NCBI GenBank assembly: GCA_963758505.1
Contig: CAVWVJ010000001.1
Location: 682,001 to 746,000, forward strand
Length of the DNA: 64,000 nucleotides
Origin: Korobacter sp963758505
GTDB taxonomy: Bacteria; Acidobacteriota; Terriglobia; Terriglobales; Acidobacteriaceae
Reading direction: 5' to 3'
Shown piece by piece: positions 24,769 to 33,157 of the stretch. The position numbers and the translations under genes were made by a program. The notes under the pieces were generated by a model. It made no database searches. It was not told where the DNA came from and saw only the letters and a list, made by a program, of their open reading frames with translations. Positions within the stretch are counted from its first letter, which is position 1; every line of letters starts with the position of its first letter.

Positions 24769-25550
24769 AGACCGAACAGCTCACGGAGCCGCTTGGTCTG
24801 GGCCCGACTCACGGGGATTTCCGTCTGCTTACGGTCGTCCATGCGAATCTGGTACGAGCTCTTGAACCAGGGCACAACTTCCTTAATGCGGTTGATGTTC
24901 ACCAGGAACGAACGATGCGCGCGCCAGAAGGCGTTGGGGTCCAGCGAGTCGAGCAGCTCCTCAAGAGTGCGGCAGTTGGACTGCCCTTCCATGTTGGCAG
25001 ACACGACCGTAATCACGCCATCCTCAATGCTTGCGTAGCAAATTTCTTTCTGGTCCACGAGGAACATGCGTCCATTGGCTTTCAACAGGATCTTCGACTG
25101 TGCCGGACGCTGGTCGTGCCTCTGTTCGAGCATCTTCACGAGCGCATCGATCCGCTGGTCGCTCGATCCGGCATCGTTGCTCTCGAGATTCTTTTTCGCC
25201 TTCTCGATGGCCTGCGCGATGCGCTTCTTGTCGTATGGCTTCAGCACGTAATCGACAGCATTTACTTCAAACGCCTTCACCGCGTATTGATCGAACGCGG
25301 TGGTGAAGATGACCTGTGGCATCGCGACCTTGCGGTCGAGCAGCTTCTTGATCACGCCGAAGCCGTCGAGTCCCGGCATCTGCACATCCAGAAAGACGAG
25401 ATCGGGGATATGCTCCTTGATCAGGTTCACACCCTCGACGCCGTTCTTCCCCTGTGCCAGCACGTCGATATCGCCGATCGACTGCAGCAGGTAAGCGAGT
25501 TCGTCGCGCGCCAGTTGTTCGTCGTCAACAATCAATGCGGAGAGAGACAT
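24765..25550 (-). CDS. LytTR-type response regulator
   Basis: A 261-aa regulator. The receiver domain is at about 1-125, with D55 as phospho-acceptor (LVFLDVQMPG) and K in LKPYDKKR. A short linker precedes the LytTR DNA-binding domain (about 155-258): ILLKANGRMFLVDQKEICYAS, ANMEGQSNCRTLEELLDSL, FWRAHRSFLVNINRIKEVVP. No sensor kinase is next to it, so it is an orphan here. It is followed by a coupled phosphoesterase gene. ATG 25550 is used. Confidence 0.93.
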   Translation of the reverse strand: MSLSALIVDDEQLARDELAYLLQSIGDIDVLAQGKNGVEGVNLIKEHIPDLVFLDVQMPGLDGFGVIKKLLDRKVAMPQVIFTTAFDQYAVKAFEVNAVDYVLKPYDKKRIAQAIEKAKKNLESNDAGSSDQRIDALVKMLEQRHDQRPAQSKILLKANGRMFLVDQKEICYASIEDGVITVVSANMEGQSNCRTLEELLDSLDPNAFWRAHRSFLVNINRIKEVVPWFKSSYQIRMDDRKQTEIPVSRAQTKRLRELFGL

Positions 25551-25609
25551 TCCACCATCCTGGACCAGGGAAAGTATATCTCCAGCGGGTTGTCGTACAC
25601 TAATTGCGC

Positions 25610-26395
25610 ATGGACGTAATCTACGGCATCCACCCGGTCAGCGAAGCGCTCAAGTCCCGCGGCCGCAGCTTCCAATACGTTGCCATCGCCAAGGACCGCA
25701 TGGATCCCCGCGTGCAGCGCATCGTTGACGACTGCCGCGAATCCGGCATCACCGTGCGCTTCCTGCCGCGCGATTTCCTGGACCGTACCGCCAATACCAA
25801 CATGCACCAGGGCGTCATCGCGGTCACCTCGAAGAAGGAATATCTCGATCTCGACGACCTGATCGAGAAGAAACGCGGCGAACACGCCTTCGTTGTGGTG
25901 CTCGACGGCATTGAGGACCCGCACAACCTCGGCGCCCTGATTCGCAGCGCCGATGGCGCCGGCGTGGACGGCGTCGTAATCCCGGAGCGTCGCGCCGTAG
26001 GCGTAACCGGCACCGCCATGAAGGCCAGCGCCGGAGCCGCGGAGTATGTGCCGATTGCACGCGTGACCAACATCGCCCGTTCGATCGAGGACCTGAAGCA
26101 GAAATACAACGTCTGGGCGGTCGGTCTCGATGAACGCGGCACGCAAAACTACGATGAGCTCGACTACAACATGAACCTTGCGCTGGTGCTCGGCGCCGAA
26201 GGCAAAGGCCTGCACGACCTGGTGCGCAAGAAGTGCGACCTGCTGGTGCGCATCCCCATGGCCGGCGAAGTCGCCTCGTTGAATGTCTCGGTTGCCGGTG
26301 GCATCGTGATGTACGAGGTGTCGCGCCAGCGCCGCGCGAAGTCCGCAGGAGCCGAATCTTCTTCTCAGCCGTCCAAGAAGAAGGGCCGCCGCTGA
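25610..26395 (+). CDS. rlmB: 23S rRNA (guanosine-2'-O)-methyltransferase RlmB-like
   Basis: A SpoU-family (SPOUT) methyltransferase of about 261 aa. The N-terminal substrate-binding region starts VIYGIHPVSEALKS. The three SpoU motifs are VVVLDGIEDPHNLGALIRSA, LALVLGAEGKGL and IPMAGEVASLNVSVAGGI. RlmB methylates G2251 in the peptidyl-transferase loop. The ATG at 25610 was chosen over a TTG two codons upstream. The C-terminus is basic and Ser/Lys-rich (QPSKKKGRR). The next gene begins 2 bp after its stop, suggesting an operon. Confidence 0.93.
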   Translation: MDVIYGIHPVSEALKSRGRSFQYVAIAKDRMDPRVQRIVDDCRESGITVRFLPRDFLDRTANTNMHQGVIAVTSKKEYLDLDDLIEKKRGEHAFVVVLDGIEDPHNLGALIRSADGAGVDGVVIPERRAVGVTGTAMKASAGAAEYVPIARVTNIARSIEDLKQKYNVWAVGLDERGTQNYDELDYNMNLALVLGAEGKGLHDLVRKKCDLLVRIPMAGEVASLNVSVAGGIVMYEVSRQRRAKSAGAESSSQPSKKKGRR

Positions 26396-26397
26396 AT

Positions 26398-28107
26398 TTG
26401 AAATTCTTCCGCCATCCGTCTTTCTTCGCAGGGTTGCTCCTTGCGATCATTGCTCTCTGCATACCGGCGTTTTCCGCCGATCGCAATGCGCTCACCTTCA
26501 CCCGCTACGATCTTCAGGCGACGATCACTCCCTCTTCCCAGGAGTTTGCGGTGAACGGAAGCATCACGCTGCGCAATGACTCCACCGAAGCGCAGAAATA
26601 TGCCATCCTCCAGATCTCTTCCACGCTGGAGTGGCGTCGCATCGCGATCGGCAACGACGATGTACAGTTTCTCGCGCAGGGGTACACCACGGACATTGAT
26701 CACACCGGCGCGGTCAGCGAAGCGATTGTCACCTTGCCGTCGCCGCTCGCACCCAAGGCCAGCGTTACGTTTAACGTCGAGTATCGCGGCACCATTCCGC
26801 CGGACGCCAAGCGGCTAACCCGCATCGGTACACCCGACGAGGATGCGCTCCACTCCGACTGGGACCGCATCAGCGATGCTTTTACAGCCGTCCGAGGCGT
26901 TGGGTTTGTGAACTGGTATCCGGTTTCCATGGATGCGGTGAGCCTCAGTGACGGGAACGCGGTGTTTGCCACGGTTGCCGATTGGCGTCGCAAACAGAGC
27001 GGCGCCGAGATGCACACATCCTTTTGCGTCCCCGCGAACCAAGCTGGCGGGCGCATCATCCTGGCGAATGGCGAAGAATCTTCGGCGAAGGTTGCGGGCA
27101 ACTGCCGTGCCTACGACTTCCACTTCGGCCCCTCCACGGTTCCGGTTTTTCTCGCTGGAAACTTCCAGCAACTCAAACGGCAAACGCTCACCGTTTACCA
27201 CACGCCCGACGACACCACGGCTGCCGAAGACTACGCTCTCGAATTTGAGCGTCTTGAACCCTCGGTCTCGGGTTGGCTCGGGCATCCCAAAGAACAGGCC
27301 CTGTACGTGGATCTGCTGGCGAAGGGAGCTGCCCCGTACGAGAGCGGCCCGATGATGCTCGCGCCTTTAACCCAGCCCGACAAGCTCTCGCGCGACCTTT
27401 CTGCGTCGTATCAACTCGCGCAGGTATCGGTGCGTTCCTTTCGGCCGTGGATCGGCCAGGGCCTCGCCCATTTCATGCAGTTCGTCACCGTCGAGGGCGA
27501 AACCGGACGCGCCGACGGCTTGAAGTATCTGCAGCAATACGGCACCCCGCTGGCCACCGCCGACAAGTCTCCCGCAGCGCAGGACGCGACTGCGCGCTCG
27601 CTGATCAATACCGACGACGAACTCTTTTATCGCGCGAAATCGCTGTTCGTCTGGTCGATGCTGCGCGACATGGTCGGGGAACATGTTCTCTCTACGGCCA
27701 TCCAGAGCTATCGCCCTGAGGACGATAAACAGGCGGGCTACATGCAGAAGCTCATCGAGAGCCAGACGCACGCCAGCCTGGAGTGGTTCTTTGACGACTG
27801 GGTCTATCGCGACCGCGGCTTGCCGGATTTCCACATTGTCAGCGCATACCCGCGGCAGATTCTCGGTGGCCAGTGGCTTACTACGATCACCGTTGAGAAC
27901 CTTGGCGGGGCAGCGGCCGAAGTTCCGGTGATGGCCGAGGTGCCGGGCGGCGAACGCAGCGTCCGGTTGCTGGTAAAGCCAGGCGAGAAGGCGATCGCGC
28001 GCATCAACACCCAGCAGATCCCCTCCGAGGTCGTGGTGAACGACGGCAGCGTGCCGGAAAGCGACATGACGAACAACCGCCTCAAGGTCACGGCGCCGAC
28101 GACGTAA
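26398..28107 (+). CDS. Exported M1-aminopeptidase-like protein lacking catalytic residues
   Basis: A 569-aa protein with an N-terminal signal peptide (ends IPAFSADRNA). A beta-rich N-terminal domain (ITPSSQEFAVNGSITLRNDS..ILQISSTLEW) of M1/alpha-adaptin type is followed by a helical domain and a C-terminal beta domain. Where active M1 enzymes carry HExxH, this protein has Y-Q-L-A-Q (residues 338-342), and where they have W-x-x-E-G it has W-I-G-Q-G (354 is Q). Zinc ligands and the general base are therefore missing, so peptidase activity is not expected. The likely start is TTG 26398, 2 bp after the rlmB stop. No other start gives a signal peptide. The role is unknown; ligand binding or scaffold is guessed. 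Confidence 0.78.
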   Translation: MKFFRHPSFFAGLLLAIIALCIPAFSADRNALTFTRYDLQATITPSSQEFAVNGSITLRNDSTEAQKYAILQISSTLEWRRIAIGNDDVQFLAQGYTTDIDHTGAVSEAIVTLPSPLAPKASVTFNVEYRGTIPPDAKRLTRIGTPDEDALHSDWDRISDAFTAVRGVGFVNWYPVSMDAVSLSDGNAVFATVADWRRKQSGAEMHTSFCVPANQAGGRIILANGEESSAKVAGNCRAYDFHFGPSTVPVFLAGNFQQLKRQTLTVYHTPDDTTAAEDYALEFERLEPSVSGWLGHPKEQALYVDLLAKGAAPYESGPMMLAPLTQPDKLSRDLSASYQLAQVSVRSFRPWIGQGLAHFMQFVTVEGETGRADGLKYLQQYGTPLATADKSPAAQDATARSLINTDDELFYRAKSLFVWSMLRDMVGEHVLSTAIQSYRPEDDKQAGYMQKLIESQTHASLEWFFDDWVYRDRGLPDFHIVSAYPRQILGGQWLTTITVENLGGAAAEVPVMAEVPGGERSVRLLVKPGEKAIARINTQQIPSEVVVNDGSVPESDMTNNRLKVTAPTT

Positions 28108-28196
28108 TCCCTCCATCCCTTTTCAAATCCGGGTACCCCCCTCCGTGGCCCTGCTTTGTTTTGTGAGAGTTAGGCATCCAATTCCCGCCAAAATAT

Positions 28197-29453
28197 TCAA
28201 TCCAGGGGAGTTAGAGGTAAAATATTCAAAAATATAGACTTATCTTTGCGCCAAGGGCGAGCCGGCATTCCATGCGGGCTCAACTTCTGTCCCTTTATTT
28301 CAGGATAGCAATGTGAGCAGGGCAAACCGGACACTTTTTCGGAGTTTCTATCCCAAATGTTTGCAGTGGGTTGGAGGGAAAACCAAGAATTTTGTGACTT
28401 GACATGCCCAAGGGGGGAGCCCAAGAAAAGGCGAGAGCCGTAGCCCTCGCCCGCTGTTCGAAGCTCAATTAGCGGTGGAACCGATCCGCCGCCGCCGTGG
28501 AAGCCCCCCACGCCGCCATGGAAGCCGCCACCCATGACGCCAAAGTGTCCGCCACCGCCGCCAAAATGACCCGCGGATGCGTGAGCCACTCCGCCGTGAT
28601 AGGGCACGCTGCGAACGTTGCCGTAGCGGCCGCCGGCAACGAAGCCGTGACGGTACGCGCCATACGGAGCGCCGTAGTAGCCGACCCATGCGGGAGAGTA
28701 GAAGCCCCAGCCGTAGCCGAACGGGCTATACATGAACCCCGCGCCGGGGAAGAACGTGTAAGCCGAGAACCATGGGTCCCAGAACCATCCCGGTGCCCAC
28801 GGGCTGCCTACGTAAACCTGCGCGGCATCCGCGCTTGCTTCGCCGATGTACTGCGAACGCAGGCTGCTGAAACGGTAAAGATCCGAGCTTTCGTATTTGT
28901 CTTTGTCGAAGCCGGTGCTCTTGAGTTTGTCCGCGGTGAGGGTGACTTCATGTCCGCCCTTCACTTTCTGGTGCTGGTCGCCCTCCTGCACTTCAGCTTC
29001 TCCTTTGAACACGAGCATCTGGGCATGGTCGGCGTCGAATTCGTAGATGCCGGTCTTTTCCACACGCGTGGTAGCTCCGTTGTCCGCTACGCGCAGGTCA
29101 TTCTGCTTGTGCAGTTCATCCACCTCGATCAGGGCGGTGCCCCGATCGACTTGAACCTGGGTATCGGTCAGGTTGCCGGAAACGAGTTCTACCGCGCTGT
29201 CGCTGCCCAGGCGTAGAAAAACTCCGGGCGTCAGCAGCATCTCAGCCTTGCCGTTGTTTGTGACCAGCGATTGGCCCGGCTCGACGGTAACGGAGCCGAC
29301 CGACTTCGCATTGAGGGTTTCATTTCCGAGGGCAACGTTGCCCTCGACATAGTTCACGGTTCCCGGAAGGGCGGAGTCTGCGGCGAATGCTGGAAGGCTC
29401 ATCAGCCCTGCGAGAATCATGCCGCCTATGATTTTGATAATTGAGTTCTTCAT
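28197..29453 (-). CDS. Exported FecR-like protein with a probable 3' frameshift
   Basis: The N-terminal signal peptide ends AFAADS. A FecR-type domain follows (about 30-185: EGNVALGN..VTVEPGQSLVTNNGKAEMLLTPGVFLRLGSDSAVEL), then a Tyr/Trp/Pro-rich stretch and a Gly/His-rich tail. The annotated ORF runs to 28197, but its last 95 or so residues are unlike the rest and cross a Rho-independent terminator hairpin at 28422-28452. Skipping one base near 28485-28490 would give a tail R-F-H-R and a stop at 28469-28471, the kind of ending expected for Gly/His-rich tails. So the true gene is probably about 327 aa with a one-base frameshift or sequence error. AGAGGA precedes the ATG. Function unknown. Confidence 0.7.
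   Translation of the reverse strand: MKNSIIKIIGGMILAGLMSLPAFAADSALPGTVNYVEGNVALGNETLNAKSVGSVTVEPGQSLVTNNGKAEMLLTPGVFLRLGSDSAVELVSGNLTDTQVQVDRGTALIEVDELHKQNDLRVADNGATTRVEKTGIYEFDADHAQMLVFKGEAEVQEGDQHQKVKGGHEVTLTADKLKSTGFDKDKYESSDLYRFSSLRSQYIGEASADAAQVYVGSPWAPGWFWDPWFSAYTFFPGAGFMYSPFGYGWGFYSPAWVGYYGAPYGAYRHGFVAGGRYGNVRSVPYHGGVAHASAGHFGGGGGHFGVMGGGFHGGVGGFHGGGGSVPPLIELRTAGEGYGSRLFLGSPLGHVKSQNSWFSLQPTANIWDRNSEKVSGLPCSHCYPEIKGQKLSPHGMPARPWRKDKSIFLNILPLTPLD
28422..28452 (-). terminator. Terminator of the FecR-like gene
   Basis: GGCGAG (28430-28435) pairs with CTCGCC (28446-28451). On the minus strand the hairpin is followed by TTTTCTT. It falls inside the extended ORF but 18 bp beyond the putative native stop. 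The 310 bases between this hairpin and the neighbouring M1-like gene hold nothing else clear. Confidence 0.65.
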
Positions 29454-29694
29454 AGCACGATCCTCTTAATCCTTACCTATATAGACTCTACTGAATCGAT
29501 TTAGTCGCAATTTCTGACCGGCGCCAGAGCGGCTGCTGGAAGGTCGAATCCGTTCCCCATTCGATCTCGTACTTCTTCGTAAAGACGGCAAAAACGCTGT
29601 CAGATTTGAGCTCCGTTCAAGGCAAAACGAGGTAGGCTGTAACCTTTTCCAGGACCAGCCATCCAACCGCATGGGAGCAGAAAAAAGGTGTGGG
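29454..29694. other. Intergenic region, divergent promoters
   Basis: The 241 bases separate the FecR-like gene (-) from msrP (+). A short open stretch on the minus strand, about 29486-29611 (40 codons, reading EIEWGTDSTFQQPLWRRSEI in part), has no usual start codon. I see no other feature except TATATAG near 29476, which may be part of the FecR-like promoter. Confidence 0.35.
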
Positions 29695-30651
29695 ATGCTG
29701 ATTAAGAAACAGGCAGAGATTCCGTCGTCGGAGATCACCAATAAAAAGCTCTATCTGGACCGGCGCACGTTCCTGGCCAGTGCGGCCGCTGCGGGTATTG
29801 CCACAGCCGCTGGATTTGGCGCGAAGGAACTGATCCGCCCGAGTTTGCGGGCGCAGGCTGATGCCAAGCTGCAATACAAGCCAAGCAGCTTCAGTACCAG
29901 CGAAAAGCAGACGCCGTTGAATGACGTAACGCACTACAACAACTACTACGAGTTCGGCACCGACAAGGAAGATCCTGCGAACGAAGCGAAGAATTTCAAG
30001 CCTCGCCCCTGGACGGTGAAAGTCGAAGGCGCGTGCAAGAAGCCGCAGAGCTTCGACATCGACACCTTGCTCAAGATTCCACTTGAGGAGCGCATCTACC
30101 GGATGCGCTGCGTCGAGGGCTGGTCGATGGTGATCCCGTGGATCGGATTCCCGGTTTCCGCGCTACTCAACCAGGTGGAACCCACGCCCAAAGCGAAGTT
30201 CGTCGAGTTCACCACGCTCTACGACCCAAAGCGAATGCCGGGCCAGCAGCGCGCGGTGCTGGACTGGCCCTACGTCGAGGGCCTGCGCATCGACGAAGCC
30301 ATGCATCCACTGGCAATTTTCGCTGTCGGTCTTTATGGCGACGTTCTGCCGAACCAGGATGGCGCGCCGTTTCGCCTCGTCGTTCCGTGGAAGTACGGCT
30401 TCAAGGGAATCAAGGCGATCGTTAACATCAAGCTCGTCGAGAACCAGCCGACCTCGACCTGGACCAGGGCCGCGTCCAATGAATACGGCTTTTATTCGAA
30501 TGTGAATCCGAACGTCGATCATCCGCGCTGGAGCCAGGCAAAAGAGCGCCGCATTGGGGAGTTTTTCAAGCGGCCAACGCTGATGTTCAACGGCTACGGC
30601 GACCAGGTGGCGAGCCTTTACGCGGGAATGGATTTGAAAAAGAATTTCTAG
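29695..30651 (+). CDS. msrP: Periplasmic methionine sulfoxide reductase, catalytic subunit MsrP
   Basis: A 318-aa molybdoenzyme that repairs oxidised methionine in periplasmic proteins. It carries a Tat signal (LDRRTFLASAAAAG; R23 R24). The sulfite-oxidase-fold domain contains the Mo-ligating Cys C139 in YRMRCVEGWSM. The C-terminal region matches MsrP (DVLPNQDGAPFRLVVPWKYGFK). ATG 29695 lies 6 bases after AAAAAAGG; ATG 29671 would be 8 residues longer. msrQ starts at the next base after its stop, so they form an operon. Confidence 0.95.
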   Translation: MLIKKQAEIPSSEITNKKLYLDRRTFLASAAAAGIATAAGFGAKELIRPSLRAQADAKLQYKPSSFSTSEKQTPLNDVTHYNNYYEFGTDKEDPANEAKNFKPRPWTVKVEGACKKPQSFDIDTLLKIPLEERIYRMRCVEGWSMVIPWIGFPVSALLNQVEPTPKAKFVEFTTLYDPKRMPGQQRAVLDWPYVEGLRIDEAMHPLAIFAVGLYGDVLPNQDGAPFRLVVPWKYGFKGIKAIVNIKLVENQPTSTWTRAASNEYGFYSNVNPNVDHPRWSQAKERRIGEFFKRPTLMFNGYGDQVASLYAGMDLKKNF

Positions 30652-31275
30652 ATGGCGATCAAGGCGATCAAGGCGGCGGTTTGGGTCGTATGCCTGCTTC
30701 CGGTAGGCTTCCTGGCGCTTCACGCGTTTCGCAACGAGCTGGGAGCGAACCCGATAGAAACCATCACCCACGAGACAGGCGACTGGACGATGATCCTGAT
30801 CATGTCCACGCTGGCGATCACGCCTCTCCGGCGGATTACCGGGATCAATTCGCTGATCTCGTTCCGCAGGCTGATCGGGCTGTTTGCGTTTTTCTATGCG
30901 ACGCTGCACTTCCTGACCTACATCTGGCTCGACAAGTTCTTCGATATGCACGAAGTGGTGAAGGACGTGTATAAACGGCCGTTCATTACCGCGGGCTTTA
31001 CGGCGTTCGTGCTAATGATTCCGCTGGCAATTACTTCCACGAAGGGCTGGATCCGGCGGCTCGGCAAGAAGTGGACGATGTTGCATCGGCTCATTTATGT
31101 CACCGCGATTGCCGGTGTCGTGCACTACATCTGGCTGGTGAAAAAGGACGAAGCGAAGCCGTTTATGTGGGCGTTTGTGCTCTCGATCCTTCTGTTGTGG
31201 CGAATTGGCGCGTGGCTGATCAAGCGGCAGAAGAGTGCAGCAGCGAAAGTACCTGAGGCAGGGTTAGCCTCCTGA
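30652..31275 (+). CDS. msrQ: MsrQ heme-binding membrane subunit
   Basis: A 207-aa integral membrane protein of the ferric-reductase-like fold with about six membrane segments. His residues for b-type hemes are likely in HETGDW, ATLHFLTY, MLHRLIYVTAIAGVVHYIWL. It passes electrons from a flavin reductase or quinol to MsrP. It is directly fused in reading order to msrP (stop and start adjacent). The basic C-terminus is cytoplasmic. Confidence 0.94.
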   Translation: MAIKAIKAAVWVVCLLPVGFLALHAFRNELGANPIETITHETGDWTMILIMSTLAITPLRRITGINSLISFRRLIGLFAFFYATLHFLTYIWLDKFFDMHEVVKDVYKRPFITAGFTAFVLMIPLAITSTKGWIRRLGKKWTMLHRLIYVTAIAGVVHYIWLVKKDEAKPFMWAFVLSILLLWRIGAWLIKRQKSAAAKVPEAGLAS

Positions 31276-31361
31276 ATTCCTCCCGCGAAAACTGCTGACC
31301 TCGCGCTTCTGCTTCTGGCACAATAGTGCCACTCAATTTCCAATCTCCGGGAGACGATTCA

Positions 31362-31817
31362 ATGAAGAAAATCCCCTTGGTCGCAGGGCTGTGGCTGCTT
31401 GCGTGTGGAGCAGCCCTGATTGCCCAGAAGACCATTCCGAATAAGAGCCAGACACCGGCGGCGCAGATCAAGCGCGGCGAGTACCTCGTTGAGAGCATCG
31501 GCATGTGCGCCGATTGCCATACTCCGTTTAACGAGCAAGGCCAGCCGGTGAAGGAGAAGCATCTGCAAGGCGCGATGCTGATGTTTAAGCCAAGTTTTCC
31601 GGTGCCCGGATGGGCGGAGCGTTCCGCGAATATCGCCGGAATGAAAGGCTGGTCCGATGCAGACGTCGTGAAGTTCCTAATGACCGGAGTCGATCCGAAT
31701 GGCAAGACGGCAAGACCGCCGATGCCGGCCTACCGTTACAACAAAGCGGATGCAATGGCGATGCTGGCCTACCTGCGCTCGCTAGCTCCTTCCGGCAAGG
31801 AAGCTGCTTCGAGATAA
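31362..31817 (+). CDS. Exported cytochrome c
   Basis: A 151-aa protein with a signal peptide (ends LIAQK). One c-type heme site C49-A-D-C52-H53 is present, and a Met in RPPMPAYR may be the axial ligand. The ending MAMLAYLRSLAPSG is typical of cytochrome c helices. The ATG at 31362 follows GGGAG. It lies 86 bp after msrQ in the same direction; whether it serves that system or another periplasmic electron path is unknown. It ends before a terminator at 31837-31865. Confidence 0.87.
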   Translation: MKKIPLVAGLWLLACGAALIAQKTIPNKSQTPAAQIKRGEYLVESIGMCADCHTPFNEQGQPVKEKHLQGAMLMFKPSFPVPGWAERSANIAGMKGWSDADVVKFLMTGVDPNGKTARPPMPAYRYNKADAMAMLAYLRSLAPSGKEAASR

Positions 31818-31836
31818 CGTTGTGACTGGCCTTGGA

Positions 31837-31865
31837 GCCCGGAGAAGAACTCTTCGGGCTTTTTT
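31837..31865 (+). terminator. Rho-independent terminator
   Basis: GCCCG pairs with CGGGC around an imperfectly paired 13-base inner segment, followed by six T. It ends the cytochrome gene and overlaps the last codons of the convergent FmdB gene. Confidence 0.75.
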
Positions 31866-32082
31866 AGTTCATATCGCAGCCGCCGCGGCCCATGCAGCAC
31901 GGGCCGCCGGAGGCGCACGCCGGAGCTTCGGGGGAAGAGGACTTGCTGTGCGCGGAAAATTTCGATAGCTGCTGCTGCAATGCGTGCGCCTTGCACTTAG
32001 GACACTCGGCTTCCTGCGATCCCATGACTATCGCCTCGAAGTGGTGGCCGCAACTTTCGCAGACGTACTCGAAGATCGGCAT
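31864..32082 (-). CDS. FmdB-family zinc ribbon protein
   Basis: A 72-aa protein beginning MPIFEYVCESCGHHFEAIV, the CxxC..CxxC zinc ribbon (C8, C11, C27, C30) of FmdB-type regulatory proteins. The C-terminus is rich in Cys and Gly (ACASGGPCCMGRGGCDM), giving four further cysteines. Function in most bacteria is unknown. The gene stands alone and converges on the cytochrome gene. Confidence 0.9.
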   Translation of the reverse strand: MPIFEYVCESCGHHFEAIVMGSQEAECPKCKAHALQQQLSKFSAHSKSSSPEAPACASGGPCCMGRGGCDMN

Positions 32083-32134
32083 AAAACAAAGCTCTCCTGC
32101 GCGATTTAAGATAGCTACATGATACCAAGGACGC

Positions 32135-33157
32135 GTGCTCGCGCCGATGATTGAGTCTCGCTCAGGAGATCCATTCGTCCCCCATCCGTGGTTCAGGAAC
32201 GGTCACGCGCAGACGCTGGCAGGGAACTTTCAGCCTCGTAAGAACCTGCTACCGCCTCCACAAGACCGCTTGTTCAACGTCGAGCCGGATGCGCAGATCC
32301 TCTGCCATTGCCACTGGCAGAAGGAACCGGGGCGGCGGATGACGGTCATCATTGTTCACGGCCTTGAAGGTTCGAGCGAATCGCGCTATGTGATCGGTAC
32401 CGGGTCGAAAGCATGGCAGCGGGGATGGAACGTGGTTCGCATGAACATGCGGAACTGCGGCGGCACCGAGTCCTTGACACCGACGCTCTACCACTCAGGC
32501 ATGTCGTCGGACGTGGCCGCGGTGGTCAACACGTTGATCGACCAGGACCGTCTGGAGCGGATTGCGGCGGTCGGGTTTTCCATGGGCGGCAATCTCGTGT
32601 TGAAAATGATTGGCGAATGGGGAGCCAATGTTCCGACGCAAGTCAAAGCTGCGGTGGGGATCTCTCCCGCGATCGACCTCGCTGTTTCCGCCGATACACT
32701 GCACCACCGCGCGAACCGTTTGTACGAATGGAAGTTCATGCGGGGACTACGCAGCCGCATCAAGCGCAAGGCAAAACTGTTCCCCGATCGTTACGATCTG
32801 CGCTACCTGCGCGGCGTGAAAACCATTCGAGAGTTCGACCACGAGATCACCGCCCGCTATTCGGGCTTCACTGGGGCCGACGACTACTACGCGCGGGCAG
32901 CCGCAGCGAACGTCATCGACAAAATTGCGATTCCGACGCTGGTGATCCACGCCGATGACGATCCTTTCATCCGGCTCACTGCAGAGAGCCGCGCAAAGCT
33001 TGAACACAATCCCAACATCGAGTTTATCGAGACCGCCCACGGAGGGCATTGCGCCTTTCTGTCGCAACCCGATGGCGCCGGTGACGATGGTCGCTGGGCC
33101 GAGCGGCGACTGATCGACTTCATCGCCGACCTTCCCAGGGAAACTAATGGACGCTGA
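32135..33157 (+). CDS. YheT-type alpha/beta hydrolase
   Basis: A 340-aa hydrolase. The N-terminus FVPHPWFRNGHAQTLAG is typical of the YheT/UPF0017 group. The nucleophile is S149 in AVGFSMGGN, the acid D in HADDDPF and the base H in AHGGHCAF. The family substrate is unknown, though carboxylesterase activity has been proposed. The GTG start at 32135 is 4 bases after AAGG; ATG 32147 is an alternative. The stop overlaps the next gene by 11 bp. Confidence 0.9.
   Translation: MLAPMIESRSGDPFVPHPWFRNGHAQTLAGNFQPRKNLLPPPQDRLFNVEPDAQILCHCHWQKEPGRRMTVIIVHGLEGSSESRYVIGTGSKAWQRGWNVVRMNMRNCGGTESLTPTLYHSGMSSDVAAVVNTLIDQDRLERIAAVGFSMGGNLVLKMIGEWGANVPTQVKAAVGISPAIDLAVSADTLHHRANRLYEWKFMRGLRSRIKRKAKLFPDRYDLRYLRGVKTIREFDHEITARYSGFTGADDYYARAAAANVIDKIAIPTLVIHADDDPFIRLTAESRAKLEHNPNIEFIETAHGGHCAFLSQPDGAGDDGRWAERRLIDFIADLPRETNGR

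Noticed and set aside
29486..29611. Short minus-strand open stretch of about 40 codons with protein-like wording
   Set aside because: No start codon, no ribosome site and no clear homology; could be a gene remnant but cannot be supported.
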